A stretch of DNA of 64,000 bases from JAEUOS01 sp040382235 (lineage in GTDB: Bacteria; Pseudomonadota; Gammaproteobacteria; Burkholderiales; JAEUOS01), in NCBI GenBank assembly GCA_040382235.1, contig JBEIFV010000007.1, positions 1 through 64,000 of the forward strand, read 5' to 3'. The translations under genes and the position numbers were made by a program. The notes beneath the pieces were generated by a model, which was given only the letters and a program-made list of their open reading frames with translations, did not search any database and was not told the origin of the DNA. This document shows, piece by piece, positions 23,367-29,845 of the stretch (within the stretch, counting starts at the first letter, position 1; each line of letters begins with the position of its first letter).

Positions 23367-23768
23367 TCACTTGTCTGCATCATGCCTGGTGAGCGAGTGA
23401 GGCCAGGCCAGCAATTTTTCATCCGCCGTCATGAGGGCGGCGTCATGCATGATCGCGGTGGCTATGATGAATCTGTCGGCGGGGTCTTCCGGCAAGCCGG
23501 CGAGGTCCAGCGTGCGGATGGCCGTACCGCCGCCCAGCGCTAGTTCGACAATACCGGCCGCCAGCCATTGGTTTCGCCATTCCTGCACCGGAGTATTGAG
23601 GCGAATTCGTCCGCGCTCGTTGAGGCGACCAATCTCCCAGAAGCTGATGGCCGACACCGCGACTTTGCCCGCCGCCCAGCGCTCGTCGATCAAATTGCGC
23701 GATTTGCGCCCAAGTCGCCAGTCCGACGCGTCCAGCCACAACAGGACATGCGTGTCGAGCAGGATCAC
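23367..23768 (-). CDS. VapC-type PIN-domain toxin 1
   Basis: The 133-residue product begins MILLDTHVLLWL with the first acidic residue D5, has SFWEIGRL near residue 43, and carries PADRFIIATAI near 96 with further acidic residues up to LMTADEKLL. These are the four conserved acidic positions of PIN nucleases. It is the toxin of a type II pair, cleaving RNA when its antitoxin is lost. It overlaps the Phd antitoxin gene by four bases, antitoxin first, which is the usual order. Autoregulation through the palindrome at 24021 is likely. Confidence 0.9.
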   Translation of the reverse strand: MILLDTHVLLWLDASDWRLGRKSRNLIDERWAAGKVAVSAISFWEIGRLNERGRIRLNTPVQEWRNQWLAAGIVELALGGGTAIRTLDLAGLPEDPADRFIIATAIMHDAALMTADEKLLAWPHSLTRHDADK

Positions 23769-23998
23769 TTGAGGGCGTTCCAGAGTCCGCTATCCAAGGG
23801 CTCGATGATGTCGCCGAGAATCTCGGTCTGACCCTTGTGCAGCCCGAGCGGTGACTTCGCGCGTGGCGGTCGATGCGCGCGCAGTTCGGCGACCGGCTTG
23901 CCACTCTTGGTGATCACGATGGTTTCCCCGGTGCGGGCCACCTGGTCCATCAAGGCCAGGCACTTGGCCTTGAATTCCGATGCCTGAACGGTAGTCAT
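23765..23998 (-). CDS. Phd/YefM-family antitoxin 1
   Basis: The 77-residue product begins MTTVQASEFKAKCLALMDQV and continues ETIVITKSGKPVAEL, the DNA-binding N-terminal fold of Phd/YefM antitoxins, followed by a tail that would wrap the toxin. It is the partner of the overlapping VapC gene. GGGGGT lies six bases before the ATG. The 36-bp palindrome 23 bp upstream of the start is the obvious operator for repression by the antitoxin or the toxin-antitoxin complex. Confidence 0.9.
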   Translation of the reverse strand: MTTVQASEFKAKCLALMDQVARTGETIVITKSGKPVAELRAHRPPRAKSPLGLHKGQTEILGDIIEPLDSGLWNALK

Positions 23999-24020
23999 GA
24001 CACCACCCCCAATTCACAAA

Positions 24021-24056
24021 TGACCAGAATCATGACCATGGTCACGATTCTGGTCA
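24021..24056. promoter_or_regulatory. 36-bp near-perfect palindrome, predicted operator of VapC/Phd pair 1
   Basis: The half TGACCAGAATC and the half GATTCTGGTCA flank GACCATGGTC, with one mismatched position on each side. It lies 22 bp before the antitoxin start. Inner and outer parts are both symmetric, which suggests two dimers binding side by side. Confidence 0.75.
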
Positions 24057-24072
24057 ATTTCGGCACTGCCTT

Positions 24073-24351
24073 ATGGTCGGCGCGCGCATGGACCTGGTTG
24101 GCGCCTCCGGTCCAGGTACGCAGCACCTGGTCCGCGATGTCCTCAAAACGATCGAGGTGACCGGAAGGTTCTCGGCAAGCTCTGCCGCGGCCGAAGCCCG
24201 GGTGCAATGGGGTCTCGACTGCCTCTTGGCGATCCCCGCCAAGATTTTCGAAGATCGGTTCCTTCCCGCGGAGTTTTACGAAAAGCGGTGGCCGCAGATC
24301 CGGAAAATGGTGAGCGCCGGGGTTGCCCGAAGGCAGGGCGGGACGCCTTAA
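24073..24351 (+). CDS. Small hypothetical protein
   Basis: A 92-codon frame starts 16 bp after the palindrome, on the opposite strand to the antitoxin. Its later half (DCLLAIPAKIFEDRFLPAEFY, EKRWPQIRKMV) has a natural amino acid mix and would be helical, while the first part is rich in Gly and Ala. I recognise no domain. If real, it shares the operator with the Phd gene. It ends 20 bp from the stop of the convergent VapC gene 2. It could also be a remnant or chance frame. Confidence 0.4.
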   Translation: MVGARMDLVGASGPGTQHLVRDVLKTIEVTGRFSASSAAAEARVQWGLDCLLAIPAKIFEDRFLPAEFYEKRWPQIRKMVSAGVARRQGGTP

Positions 24352-24370
24352 CGAATTTTGGTGTCAAAGG

Positions 24371-24790
24371 TTATGCACGGGCTGTCCAGGGATTGAGAAT
24401 CGGCACGCCAAGTGGCTCGAAATCCTGGACGTTGCGCGTGACAACCGTCATGCCATGCACTGCAGCTGTGGCGGCGATGAGCGCATCGCGATCGGCACGC
24501 GGGTCAGGCACACGCAGGCGCGCGCAACGTTGCGCAACGGCGATGTCGACCGGGTGAATACGCCGCTCGAACTGTGCCAGCACCACGGTATCGATCCAGC
24601 GGCGCAGGGTCTCGGCCTGGCTGGCGTCCTCGCGGGCAAGCCGCAGGGTGCCGATTTCAAGTTCAAGGATCGAGATCGTCGACAAATGGAAATCGGTCAC
24701 GGCGTGCGCTCTCGCCCAGGCAAGAACACTTGCGTCTGCCTTGGCGGGACGCCTCAGTTCCGAGACGACGTTGGTGTCAAGCAGGAACAT
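24371..24790 (-). CDS. VapC/FitB-type PIN-domain toxin 2
   Basis: The 139-residue product begins MFLLDTNVVSELRRP with D5, then STISILELEIGTLRL, and RADRDALIAATAAVHGMTVVTRN with the closing acidic cluster and FEPLGVPILNPW. This is the FitB subgroup of PIN toxins. The ATG shares one base with the stop of the antitoxin gene (TGATG). A truncated sister copy lies at 26323, matching its C-terminal half closely, so the toxin has been duplicated locally. Confidence 0.92.
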   Translation of the reverse strand: MFLLDTNVVSELRRPAKADASVLAWARAHAVTDFHLSTISILELEIGTLRLAREDASQAETLRRWIDTVVLAQFERRIHPVDIAVAQRCARLRVPDPRADRDALIAATAAVHGMTVVTRNVQDFEPLGVPILNPWTARA

Positions 24791-25050
24791 CAGCCGAAGT
24801 CGATCGGTTTCGCCAACGCTTCATGCAGGCGCGGCGGATCGAAATCGAAATCTCCTTCGCCGGCGATGGCGTCCGCCAGGGAAATCGGGCGGCCGGTGAG
24901 CCGGCGGTATTCCTCGATGTTCAACAAGACGTGCGCAGGGCGGCCACGGTCGGTGATGTAGACCGGGCCGTTCTCGGCAGCCCGCTTGGCGCCACTGGTG
25001 TCCTGGTTGAAATCTCGGCTGGAATAGGTGGTGATCGTCGTGTTTCCCAT
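24790..25050 (-). CDS. Phd-type antitoxin 2
   Basis: The 86-residue product begins MGNTTITTYSSRDFNQDTSG, then PVYITDRGRPAHVLLNIEEYRRL, which is the Phd/YefM fold, and has an acidic C-terminal tail (GEGDFDFDPP) suited to toxin binding. GGAG lies six bases upstream of the ATG at 25050, which is preferred over a TTG one codon earlier. It precedes and overlaps the FitB-type toxin gene. An 18-bp palindrome at 25072 lies 21 bp upstream and is the likely operator. Confidence 0.9.
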   Translation of the reverse strand: MGNTTITTYSSRDFNQDTSGAKRAAENGPVYITDRGRPAHVLLNIEEYRRLTGRPISLADAIAGEGDFDFDPPRLHEALAKPIDFG

Positions 25051-25071
25051 CAAGCGCTCCGGACGGATTAA

Positions 25072-25089
25072 TGTAGTAACAGTACTACA
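25072..25089. promoter_or_regulatory. Operator palindrome TGTAGTA-N4-TACTACA for VapC/Phd pair 2
   Basis: TGTAGTA and TACTACA are perfect inverted repeats separated by ACAG. The site lies 21 bp before the antitoxin ATG. A closely related half-site pair, TGTAGT-N6-ACTACA, is found at the HigBA promoter at 35482. Confidence 0.7.
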
Positions 25090-25317
25090 ATTGGGCTGCT
25101 AACGCAACGCGCGTGCTGCAGGGTGTCGCGGGCAAATGCGTTGTCCGGCTCAGGAGCACGTAATCTGTCCGGTTTCGAGGTGGGTGGTGGCGCTGAGATC
25201 AACGTGCCTCCCAGCAGTTTCATGCACTCGGCATGGAATTCACCTTGCGTGTCGCCCAACTTGTGTATCGCCTGGATGCGGTAGATCTCGTAACGCAAAC
25301 GCAATACAATAATGATC

Positions 25318-25590
25318 ATGAAATCTGCCGTCATTCCCCAGGTCCGTGTCGAACAGGAGTTGCGTGCCGAGCTTGAGGCCGTGCTGCGGCAGGGCGAGAC
25401 CCTCTCCGAGTTTGTCGAAGCCGCTGTGCGCAGTGCTGTTGAGTTTCGGCGCGTGCAAACGCGCTTCCACGAGCGAGGTCAAGCTGCCTGGGAGCACTAC
25501 GAAAGCACTGGCGAGTCTGTGCCCGCCGACAAAGTCCTGGCCAAGCTGCAAGCGAAGCTGGATGCGAGGCGCAAGCAACTTGGCCAATGA
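25318..25590 (+). CDS. Antitoxin of a ParDE/RelBE-like pair
   Basis: The roughly 90-residue product MKSAVIPQVRVEQELRAELE continues LRQGETLSEFVEAAVRSAV, a ribbon-helix-helix-like N-terminal segment of the YlcI/ParD sort. A charged helical tail ending LDARRKQLGQ follows. It overlaps the toxin gene by four bases (ATGA). TACAAT at 25305-25310 is a good -10 element only seven bases before this ATG, so the mRNA may be leaderless; a second ATG at 25312 is too close to it. Its partner identity is inferred from the overlap. Confidence 0.75.
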   Translation: MKSAVIPQVRVEQELRAELEAVLRQGETLSEFVEAAVRSAVEFRRVQTRFHERGQAAWEHYESTGESVPADKVLAKLQAKLDARRKQLGQ

Positions 25591-25901
25591 AGCACGAAGT
25601 TCTATTCAGCGCCGCGGCCGAAGATGACCTCGATCGCCTGTTTGGCTTCATGCTGGACAGAGCCAAGACAGTTGAAGATATCGACCTGGCGCAAATCGCG
25701 ATCGAGGCCGTACGCGCGGTAGTGCTCAATCAACTGGCCGCAACCCCCTACAGCTTCCGCAAGGCCGGCAGGAGTCCAACCCGGCGGGAAATCATCATCC
25801 CGTTTGGCGCTACCGGGTACGTAGCACTTTACGAAATCGCCAGCCCGTCGAAGGTCGTGGTGCTGGCCGTGCGGCACCAACGCGAAGCGGACTATCACTG
25901 A
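25587..25901 (+). CDS. RelE/ParE-family toxin
   Basis: The 104-residue product MKHEVLFSAAAEDDLDRLFG has the ParE start (strand then helix with DLxxIxxF-like spacing), then TPYSFRKAGRSPTRREIIIP, YVALYEI and VVVLAVRHQREADY. The closing HQRE(A)DY is the family hallmark. ParE-type proteins poison gyrase and RelE-type proteins cleave mRNA; the motif spacing here favours ParE. It is translationally coupled to the antitoxin. Confidence 0.9.
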   Translation: MKHEVLFSAAAEDDLDRLFGFMLDRAKTVEDIDLAQIAIEAVRAVVLNQLAATPYSFRKAGRSPTRREIIIPFGATGYVALYEIASPSKVVVLAVRHQREADYH

Positions 25902-26043
25902 CGCGGGCAGCATATGGCCGTGCCGGCGAAACCGAGCCGGCCGCAAGAAGCGATCTTGATTGCAAGCCACTATCGCGATGCACGTGGGCCTCAAGCCCCG
26001 AAGATGCGACCTTGGTCACATCAATGTCGGTCGCGCAACGCCC

Positions 26044-26241
26044 TCAGGGATCAAGACGCAGATTACGTTCGCGCACCAGCCGGGTCCATTTCGCCACCTC
26101 GGCGGCGACGGCCTGCCCGAGCAGCTCTGGCGTTCCGCCACCGGGCTCCGCGCCGGCCGCCAGCAGGCGTTCGCGCATGTCCGGCAACATCAGCGTGCGG
26201 TTGGCTTCTTCGTTCAGTCTCAGCACCACGTGGCCCGACGG
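26044..26241 (-). pseudogene. Bug-family receptor, C-terminal relic
   Basis: The minus frame reads LRLNEEANRTLMLPDMRERL, then LAAGAEPGGGTPELLG and KWTRLVRERNLRLDP, stopping at 26044. This is the last quarter of a Bug receptor. The rest is missing and unrelated sequence follows upstream, so it is a fragment. It shows that a sixth Bug gene once stood here or was copied in. Confidence 0.8.
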
Positions 26242-26322
26242 CGCGCGGTGGTGAAGGAAGGCGCGCTGCGACCTTTGGTGCCGAGTTCGTAAATGGCGGG
26301 TAATTCCGTCAGCCAAGCCGGG

Positions 26323-26519
26323 CTATGTGCGGGCAATGCAGCGATTGAGAATCGTCACCCCAAGTGGTTCGAACTCCTGCACGTTGCGCGCGACAACCGT
26401 CATGCCGTGCACTGCAGCCGTTGCGGCGATCAGCGCATTACGATCGGCGCGCGCAGCGTTGCGCAACGGCGATTTCGACCAGATGAGTGCGCCTCTCGAA
26501 CTGCGCCAGCAAGACTGAT
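26323..26519 (-). pseudogene. VapC/FitB PIN toxin relic, internal deletion with frameshift
   Basis: The minus strand reads VLLAQFERRTHLVEIAVAQR then CAR, loses frame, and resumes ADRNALIAATAAVHGMTVVA to LGVTILNRCIAR before TAG at 26323. Aligned with the intact toxin at 24371, about 20 nt are missing in the middle (LRVPDPR region) and the N-terminal half is absent. It ends near the start of the DUF4160 gene. Confidence 0.85.
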
Positions 26520-26564
26520 TTCTCGTGTATTGGTTGATTCATGCCAACTATACATAGCGTCATA

Positions 26565-27665
26565 AGTAATGGCGCATTATTTTGATAGAATGTGGAGATC
26601 GATCAGCATGATTGATGAAAGGTCTCCCCATGAAAAAACTGGAAATCAGCGACACCGAGGTGATGAGCATCGCCATCCGCCAAGAGATCGCTCGCAATGA
26701 TGAATCCCGATACGACCATAGGCTGCACGGCGTATTGCTGGTGGCTAACGGCATGAGCGCGCGCCAAGCTGCGCTGTGGCTCAGCGAGAGCGAGCGAACC
26801 GTGCAGCGATGGGTGACTCGCTTTGAGGACGTTGGATTTGCCGGGCTGCAGGAAGGTGAACGCCCCGGGCGGCCACGCCGCTTGACTGACGAAGATTGGG
26901 AGAGCGTGGGTCAGGACTTGCGACGCAGCCCGCGCGACTTTGGGTTTTCCGAAACGCTCTGGGACGGCAAACTTCTGGCTGAACATCTGCGCAAGCGCTA
27001 CCAGGTGACTTTGGGGTCGCGGCAATGCCAGCGCCTGTTCAGTCAAATGGGATTTCGGTTGCGCAAGCCTCGTCCAGTCATCGCCAAAGCCGATCCGGTA
27101 GCTCAGGCTGCCTTTAAAAAAACTGCGGCGTCTGGCCAACGATCCAAGGAATGACTTATGGAGTTCGGACGAGTGCCACTTCCAACAGCACGGTACACGC
27201 TGCCGCATGTGGATTCCGCCGGAAGACAAGGATCCTATTCTGCTGCACGCGCCCACACGCAAGTCCGTGGCGTGCTTCGGAGCCGCCAACATCCGCACTG
27301 GCACGCTGGTCACCGCCTTCGAGTCGCCATTCAACGGCGAGTCGTTCTTACGCTTTCTGAAGACACTCCTCAGGCATCGCGCCCGCGGCAAGCGGCTGGT
27401 GTTGATACTGGACAACGCCAAGTACCACCATGCCCGTGCGCTACAGCCCTGGCTACACCAGCAACGCGAGGTGCTTACGCTGCTGTTCTTGCCCCCATAC
27501 AGCCCGGAACTCAATCCGATCGAGCGTGTCTGGAAACTCACTCGCAGGTTGGCCACCCACAATCGGCACTTCCCCGCGCTCGACGACGTCATAGATGCAG
27601 TGACAGAGCGTTTCGCTTTATGGGCTAAACCAAATCGACAACTGGCACGATTATGCGCCATTATT
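26565..27665 (+). mobile_element. IS630-family insertion sequence, 1101 bp
   Basis: Terminal inverted repeats read AGTAATGGCGCATTAT on the left (26565-26580) and AATAATGGCGCATAAT on the complement of the right end (27650-27665), with two mismatches. TA flanks both sides (26563-26564 and 27666-27667), the target duplication of the Tc1/IS630 group. The element encodes a DDE transposase in two overlapping frames. It is inserted in a DUF4160 gene. Confidence 0.92.
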
Positions 27666-27668
27666 TAA
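26630..27668 (+). CDS. IS630-family transposase in two frames (+1 shift at A7)
   Basis: The first part starts at ATG 26630 (AAAGG nine bases upstream) and carries two helix-turn-helix segments (MSARQAALWLSESERTVQRW) to about residue 165. It meets CCTTTAAAAAAACTG at 27110-27125. The second frame continues LRRLANDPRNDLWSSDECHF, which supplies the first catalytic Asp. It then has LVLILDNAKYHHA with the second Asp and LPPYSPELNPIERVW with the catalytic Glu. Without a shift the first frame ends at 27154. A +1 shift or loss of one A in the seven-A run joins them. Its stop codon TAA is formed partly by the flanking TA. Confidence 0.88.
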
Positions 27669-27939
27669 GTCGCTCTGTATATATTGCCTTCTATGGAAGC
27701 CTCATTCGGATGTTCTTCAACGATCACGCTCCCGCGCACTTCCATGTGCAATACGCCGAGTACAAGGCGACGGTCGAAATTGAATCGTTGACCATTTCCA
27801 GTGGCGCCTTGCCACGCCGTGCCCAAGAGCTTGTTCTTGATTGGGCGGAGCTTCACCAGCAAGAGTTGCTCGAAGACTGGTGTCTTTGCATGGACAAGCA
27901 AGCGCCAAAACCCATTGCCCCCTTGAAGTGAGGTTTGGT

Positions 27940-28194
27940 ATGGAGTGGGATGTTGTTGACGTAAGAAACATTGCTCCGCTGGCTCTGCGCGTTCAGTTTT
28001 CAGACGGAACCCTGGGTAAAGTTCAATTCGAGCAAAGCCATCTGACCGGAGTATTCAAGGCGCTCAAAGACCCCATGGTTTTTCAACAGGCGTATATCGA
28101 AGATGGAGCCGTCACCTGGCGTGGCGACATAGACTTGGCACCGGACGCGATGTATCGAGCGATAAAGGAAGCCGGCGAATGGGTGCTTCGATGA
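27940..28194 (+). CDS. DUF2442 family protein
   Basis: The 84-residue product MEWDVVDVRNIAPLALRVQF continues SDGTLGKVQFEQSHLTGVFK and closes DLAPDAMYRAIKE, the DUF2442 signature with its D-L-x-P-D-x-(L/M)-Y ending. DUF2442 genes are commonly found directly after DUF4160 genes and are predicted antitoxin partners. Here the start is eight bases after the DUF4160 stop. If the partner toxin is inactivated by the IS element, this gene is an orphan antitoxin. Confidence 0.88.
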   Translation: MEWDVVDVRNIAPLALRVQFSDGTLGKVQFEQSHLTGVFKALKDPMVFQQAYIEDGAVTWRGDIDLAPDAMYRAIKEAGEWVLR

Positions 28195-28437
28195 CGCGCC
28201 GCAGTTAGCGGACAGGCTGGCGCCCCCCTGCGTTGCCGCGCGCGGCGGCCAGGCTCCGCTGAAGTTCTGGGTCTTGCCTGAGCCCGGCACGGGGTAATGT
28301 TGAAGTCTCCGGCCGCCGACATGGTCGCTGCCTTCACCCTCCTTCCACCTGTATATTGTGAGGCGCATCCGGAACCCGCAGTGGCGCGCAGGCACTCAAG
28401 CCAGGAGGGTATCGGCAACCACATTCGAGGGCTCCAC

Positions 28438-29286
28438 ATGGGTTTCCAATCCGCACCATCCGCTGCCGCCAAAGGTCGTTCCACACGGCTCCATGCCGCC
28501 CTCACGGCATTGCTTCTCTGTCCGGGCCTGGCCCTGGCGCAAGCCGACGCCGCCGCAGGTCGCACCAAGGTCGAAGCCGCCTGCGCCGCCTGCCATGGGG
28601 CCAATGGGTTGAGCGTGACCGATACGATCCCCAACCTGGCTGGGCAGAAGGCGGCTTATCTGGAAGCGCAGTTGCGCGCGCTCAAAAGCGGGTCGCGCCG
28701 CAATGCGGTGATGAATGCGATCGCGACCCAATTGAATCCGCAGGAAATCTCCAACGTGGCGGCGTATTTCGCATCGCTCCCGGGCGCATCCAGCGCAGCG
28801 ACAAAGTCGGCGTTCCTGCCGGCCTTGGTCAAGACCAACGCCACCCTGCCTGCGGATTACAAGACCACCTTCGCCATGTACCAGACGGTCAATCGCCCGG
28901 ACAACAACCAGGTGCGCTACCTGTACGCCAACGATATTGCGCTGCGCGCCGCGCGCGAGGGCAAGTCGCTGCCGGACGGCTCCCTCCTGGTGCTGGAGCA
29001 ACACGCCGCCAGGCTCGGGCCCGACGGCAAGCCGGTCACCGGCAGCGACGGCTTCTATATCGCCGAGAAATTCCTGGCGTACACGGTGATGGAGCGCGGC
29101 GCCGGCTGGGGCCGGGACATTCCGGAAAACCTGCGCAATGAAGACTGGCACTACGCGGCCTATTCGCCAGCGCGTGAGTTGCGCCCGGCCAACCAGGCGG
29201 AATGCCTGGCCTGCCACCAGCCGCTGGTCAAGGACAGCTACCTGTTCTCCATCAAGGCGCTGACCGAGACGGCGAAAAAGCGCTAG
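28438..29286 (+). CDS. Periplasmic cytochrome c fused to a cytochrome P460-like domain
   Basis: The 282-residue product has a signal peptide ending ALAQA near residue 33 and a class I cytochrome c domain with CAACHG near residue 50 and methionine-bearing strands after it. From about residue 135 a cytochrome P460 domain follows (YKTTFAMYQTVNRPDNNQVR, GFYIAEKFLAYTVMERG) with its own CLACH near residue 265. P460 proteins oxidise hydroxylamine or nitric oxide, or act as c-prime-beta cytochromes; which applies cannot be told here. GAGGG precedes the ATG at 28438. Both heme sites are intact. Confidence 0.88.
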   Translation: MGFQSAPSAAAKGRSTRLHAALTALLLCPGLALAQADAAAGRTKVEAACAACHGANGLSVTDTIPNLAGQKAAYLEAQLRALKSGSRRNAVMNAIATQLNPQEISNVAAYFASLPGASSAATKSAFLPALVKTNATLPADYKTTFAMYQTVNRPDNNQVRYLYANDIALRAAREGKSLPDGSLLVLEQHAARLGPDGKPVTGSDGFYIAEKFLAYTVMERGAGWGRDIPENLRNEDWHYAAYSPARELRPANQAECLACHQPLVKDSYLFSIKALTETAKKR

Positions 29287-29374
29287 CAGCCCCCGGACTC
29301 AAGGAACGCCGGCGCAATCCAGTTCGCTGAGGCCGCTTGCGGCCCCAACGCAAGCGCGCTGCGCCAGCGCGTTC

Positions 29375-29845
29375 TCAATGGTGATGCCCGTGCCCGCCAT
29401 GCACATGGCGATGCGCGATCTCTTCGGCAGAGGCCTGGCGCACTGCCATGACCTTGCAGGCGAAGCGCAAGGCTTCGCCGGCCAGTGGCTGGTTGCCGTC
29501 CAGGTGAACCACCGGCCCCTTGATCTTCATGACATGAAACATCGTCGGCACGCCACTGTCGCTCACACCTTCCAGCGTGCCGCCCAGCTTCACCCCGGGC
29601 GGGAATTCGGCTCTGGGAATCGTGCGCACCAGGCTTTCGTCGCGCGGGCCGAAGGCTTCATCGACGGCTAAGTCCACGGTGACGGCAAAACCTGTGGCCT
29701 GGCCGTCCAGCGCGGCCTCGACCTTGGGGAACAGGCTTTCATAGCCGCCATGCAGATAGTCGATGGTATTGCTTTCGCGCAGTTTGCCTTGTGCATCGGT
29801 GATGGTGTAGCGCAGGGTGACCGCGGTGTCTTTGGTGATGTTCAT
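29375..29845 (-). CDS. slyD: FKBP-type peptidyl-prolyl isomerase, SlyD-like
   Basis: The 156-residue product MNITKDTAVTLRYTITDAQG has the split FKBP domain (YLHGGYESLFPKVEAALDGQ) and the inserted flap (VDEAFGPRDESLVRTIPRAEF). The C-terminal His-rich metal-binding tail HRHVHGGHGHHH marks SlyD. It catalyses prolyl isomerisation and delivers nickel in characterised members. The ATG overlaps the stop of the molybdenum hydroxylase gene by four bases, so they are co-transcribed. Length is shorter than E. coli SlyD (196) because the tail is brief. Confidence 0.9.
   Translation of the reverse strand: MNITKDTAVTLRYTITDAQGKLRESNTIDYLHGGYESLFPKVEAALDGQATGFAVTVDLAVDEAFGPRDESLVRTIPRAEFPPGVKLGGTLEGVSDSGVPTMFHVMKIKGPVVHLDGNQPLAGEALRFACKVMAVRQASAEEIAHRHVHGGHGHHH

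Larger units (their letters stand above)
26541..27931 (+). pseudogene. DUF4160 gene interrupted by an IS630-family element
   Basis: The first eight codons (MPTIHSVI) lie at 26541-26564 and end exactly with the TA left of the element. The gene resumes at 27668 with SRSVYIAFYGSLIRMFFNDH, then APAHFHVQYAEYKATVEIES, ending at 27931. Removing the element and one TA joins the frame without change, giving a 95-residue DUF4160 protein with the family HAPAHFHV motif. A frame across the right end of the element could still express a shortened form from 27653. With the DUF2442 gene behind it, it matches a predicted toxin-antitoxin pair. Confidence 0.9.

Noticed and set aside
25068..25334. Minus-strand frame containing RYEIYRIQAIHKLGDTQGEF
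   Set aside because: The stretch looks protein-like but the rest does not, and it lies over two promoter regions; no family recognised.
26603..27661. 352-codon open frame on the minus strand across the IS630 element
   Set aside because: It is antisense to the transposase, has an unnatural Ser/Arg/Leu-rich composition and matches no family; the plus strand has the DDE motifs.
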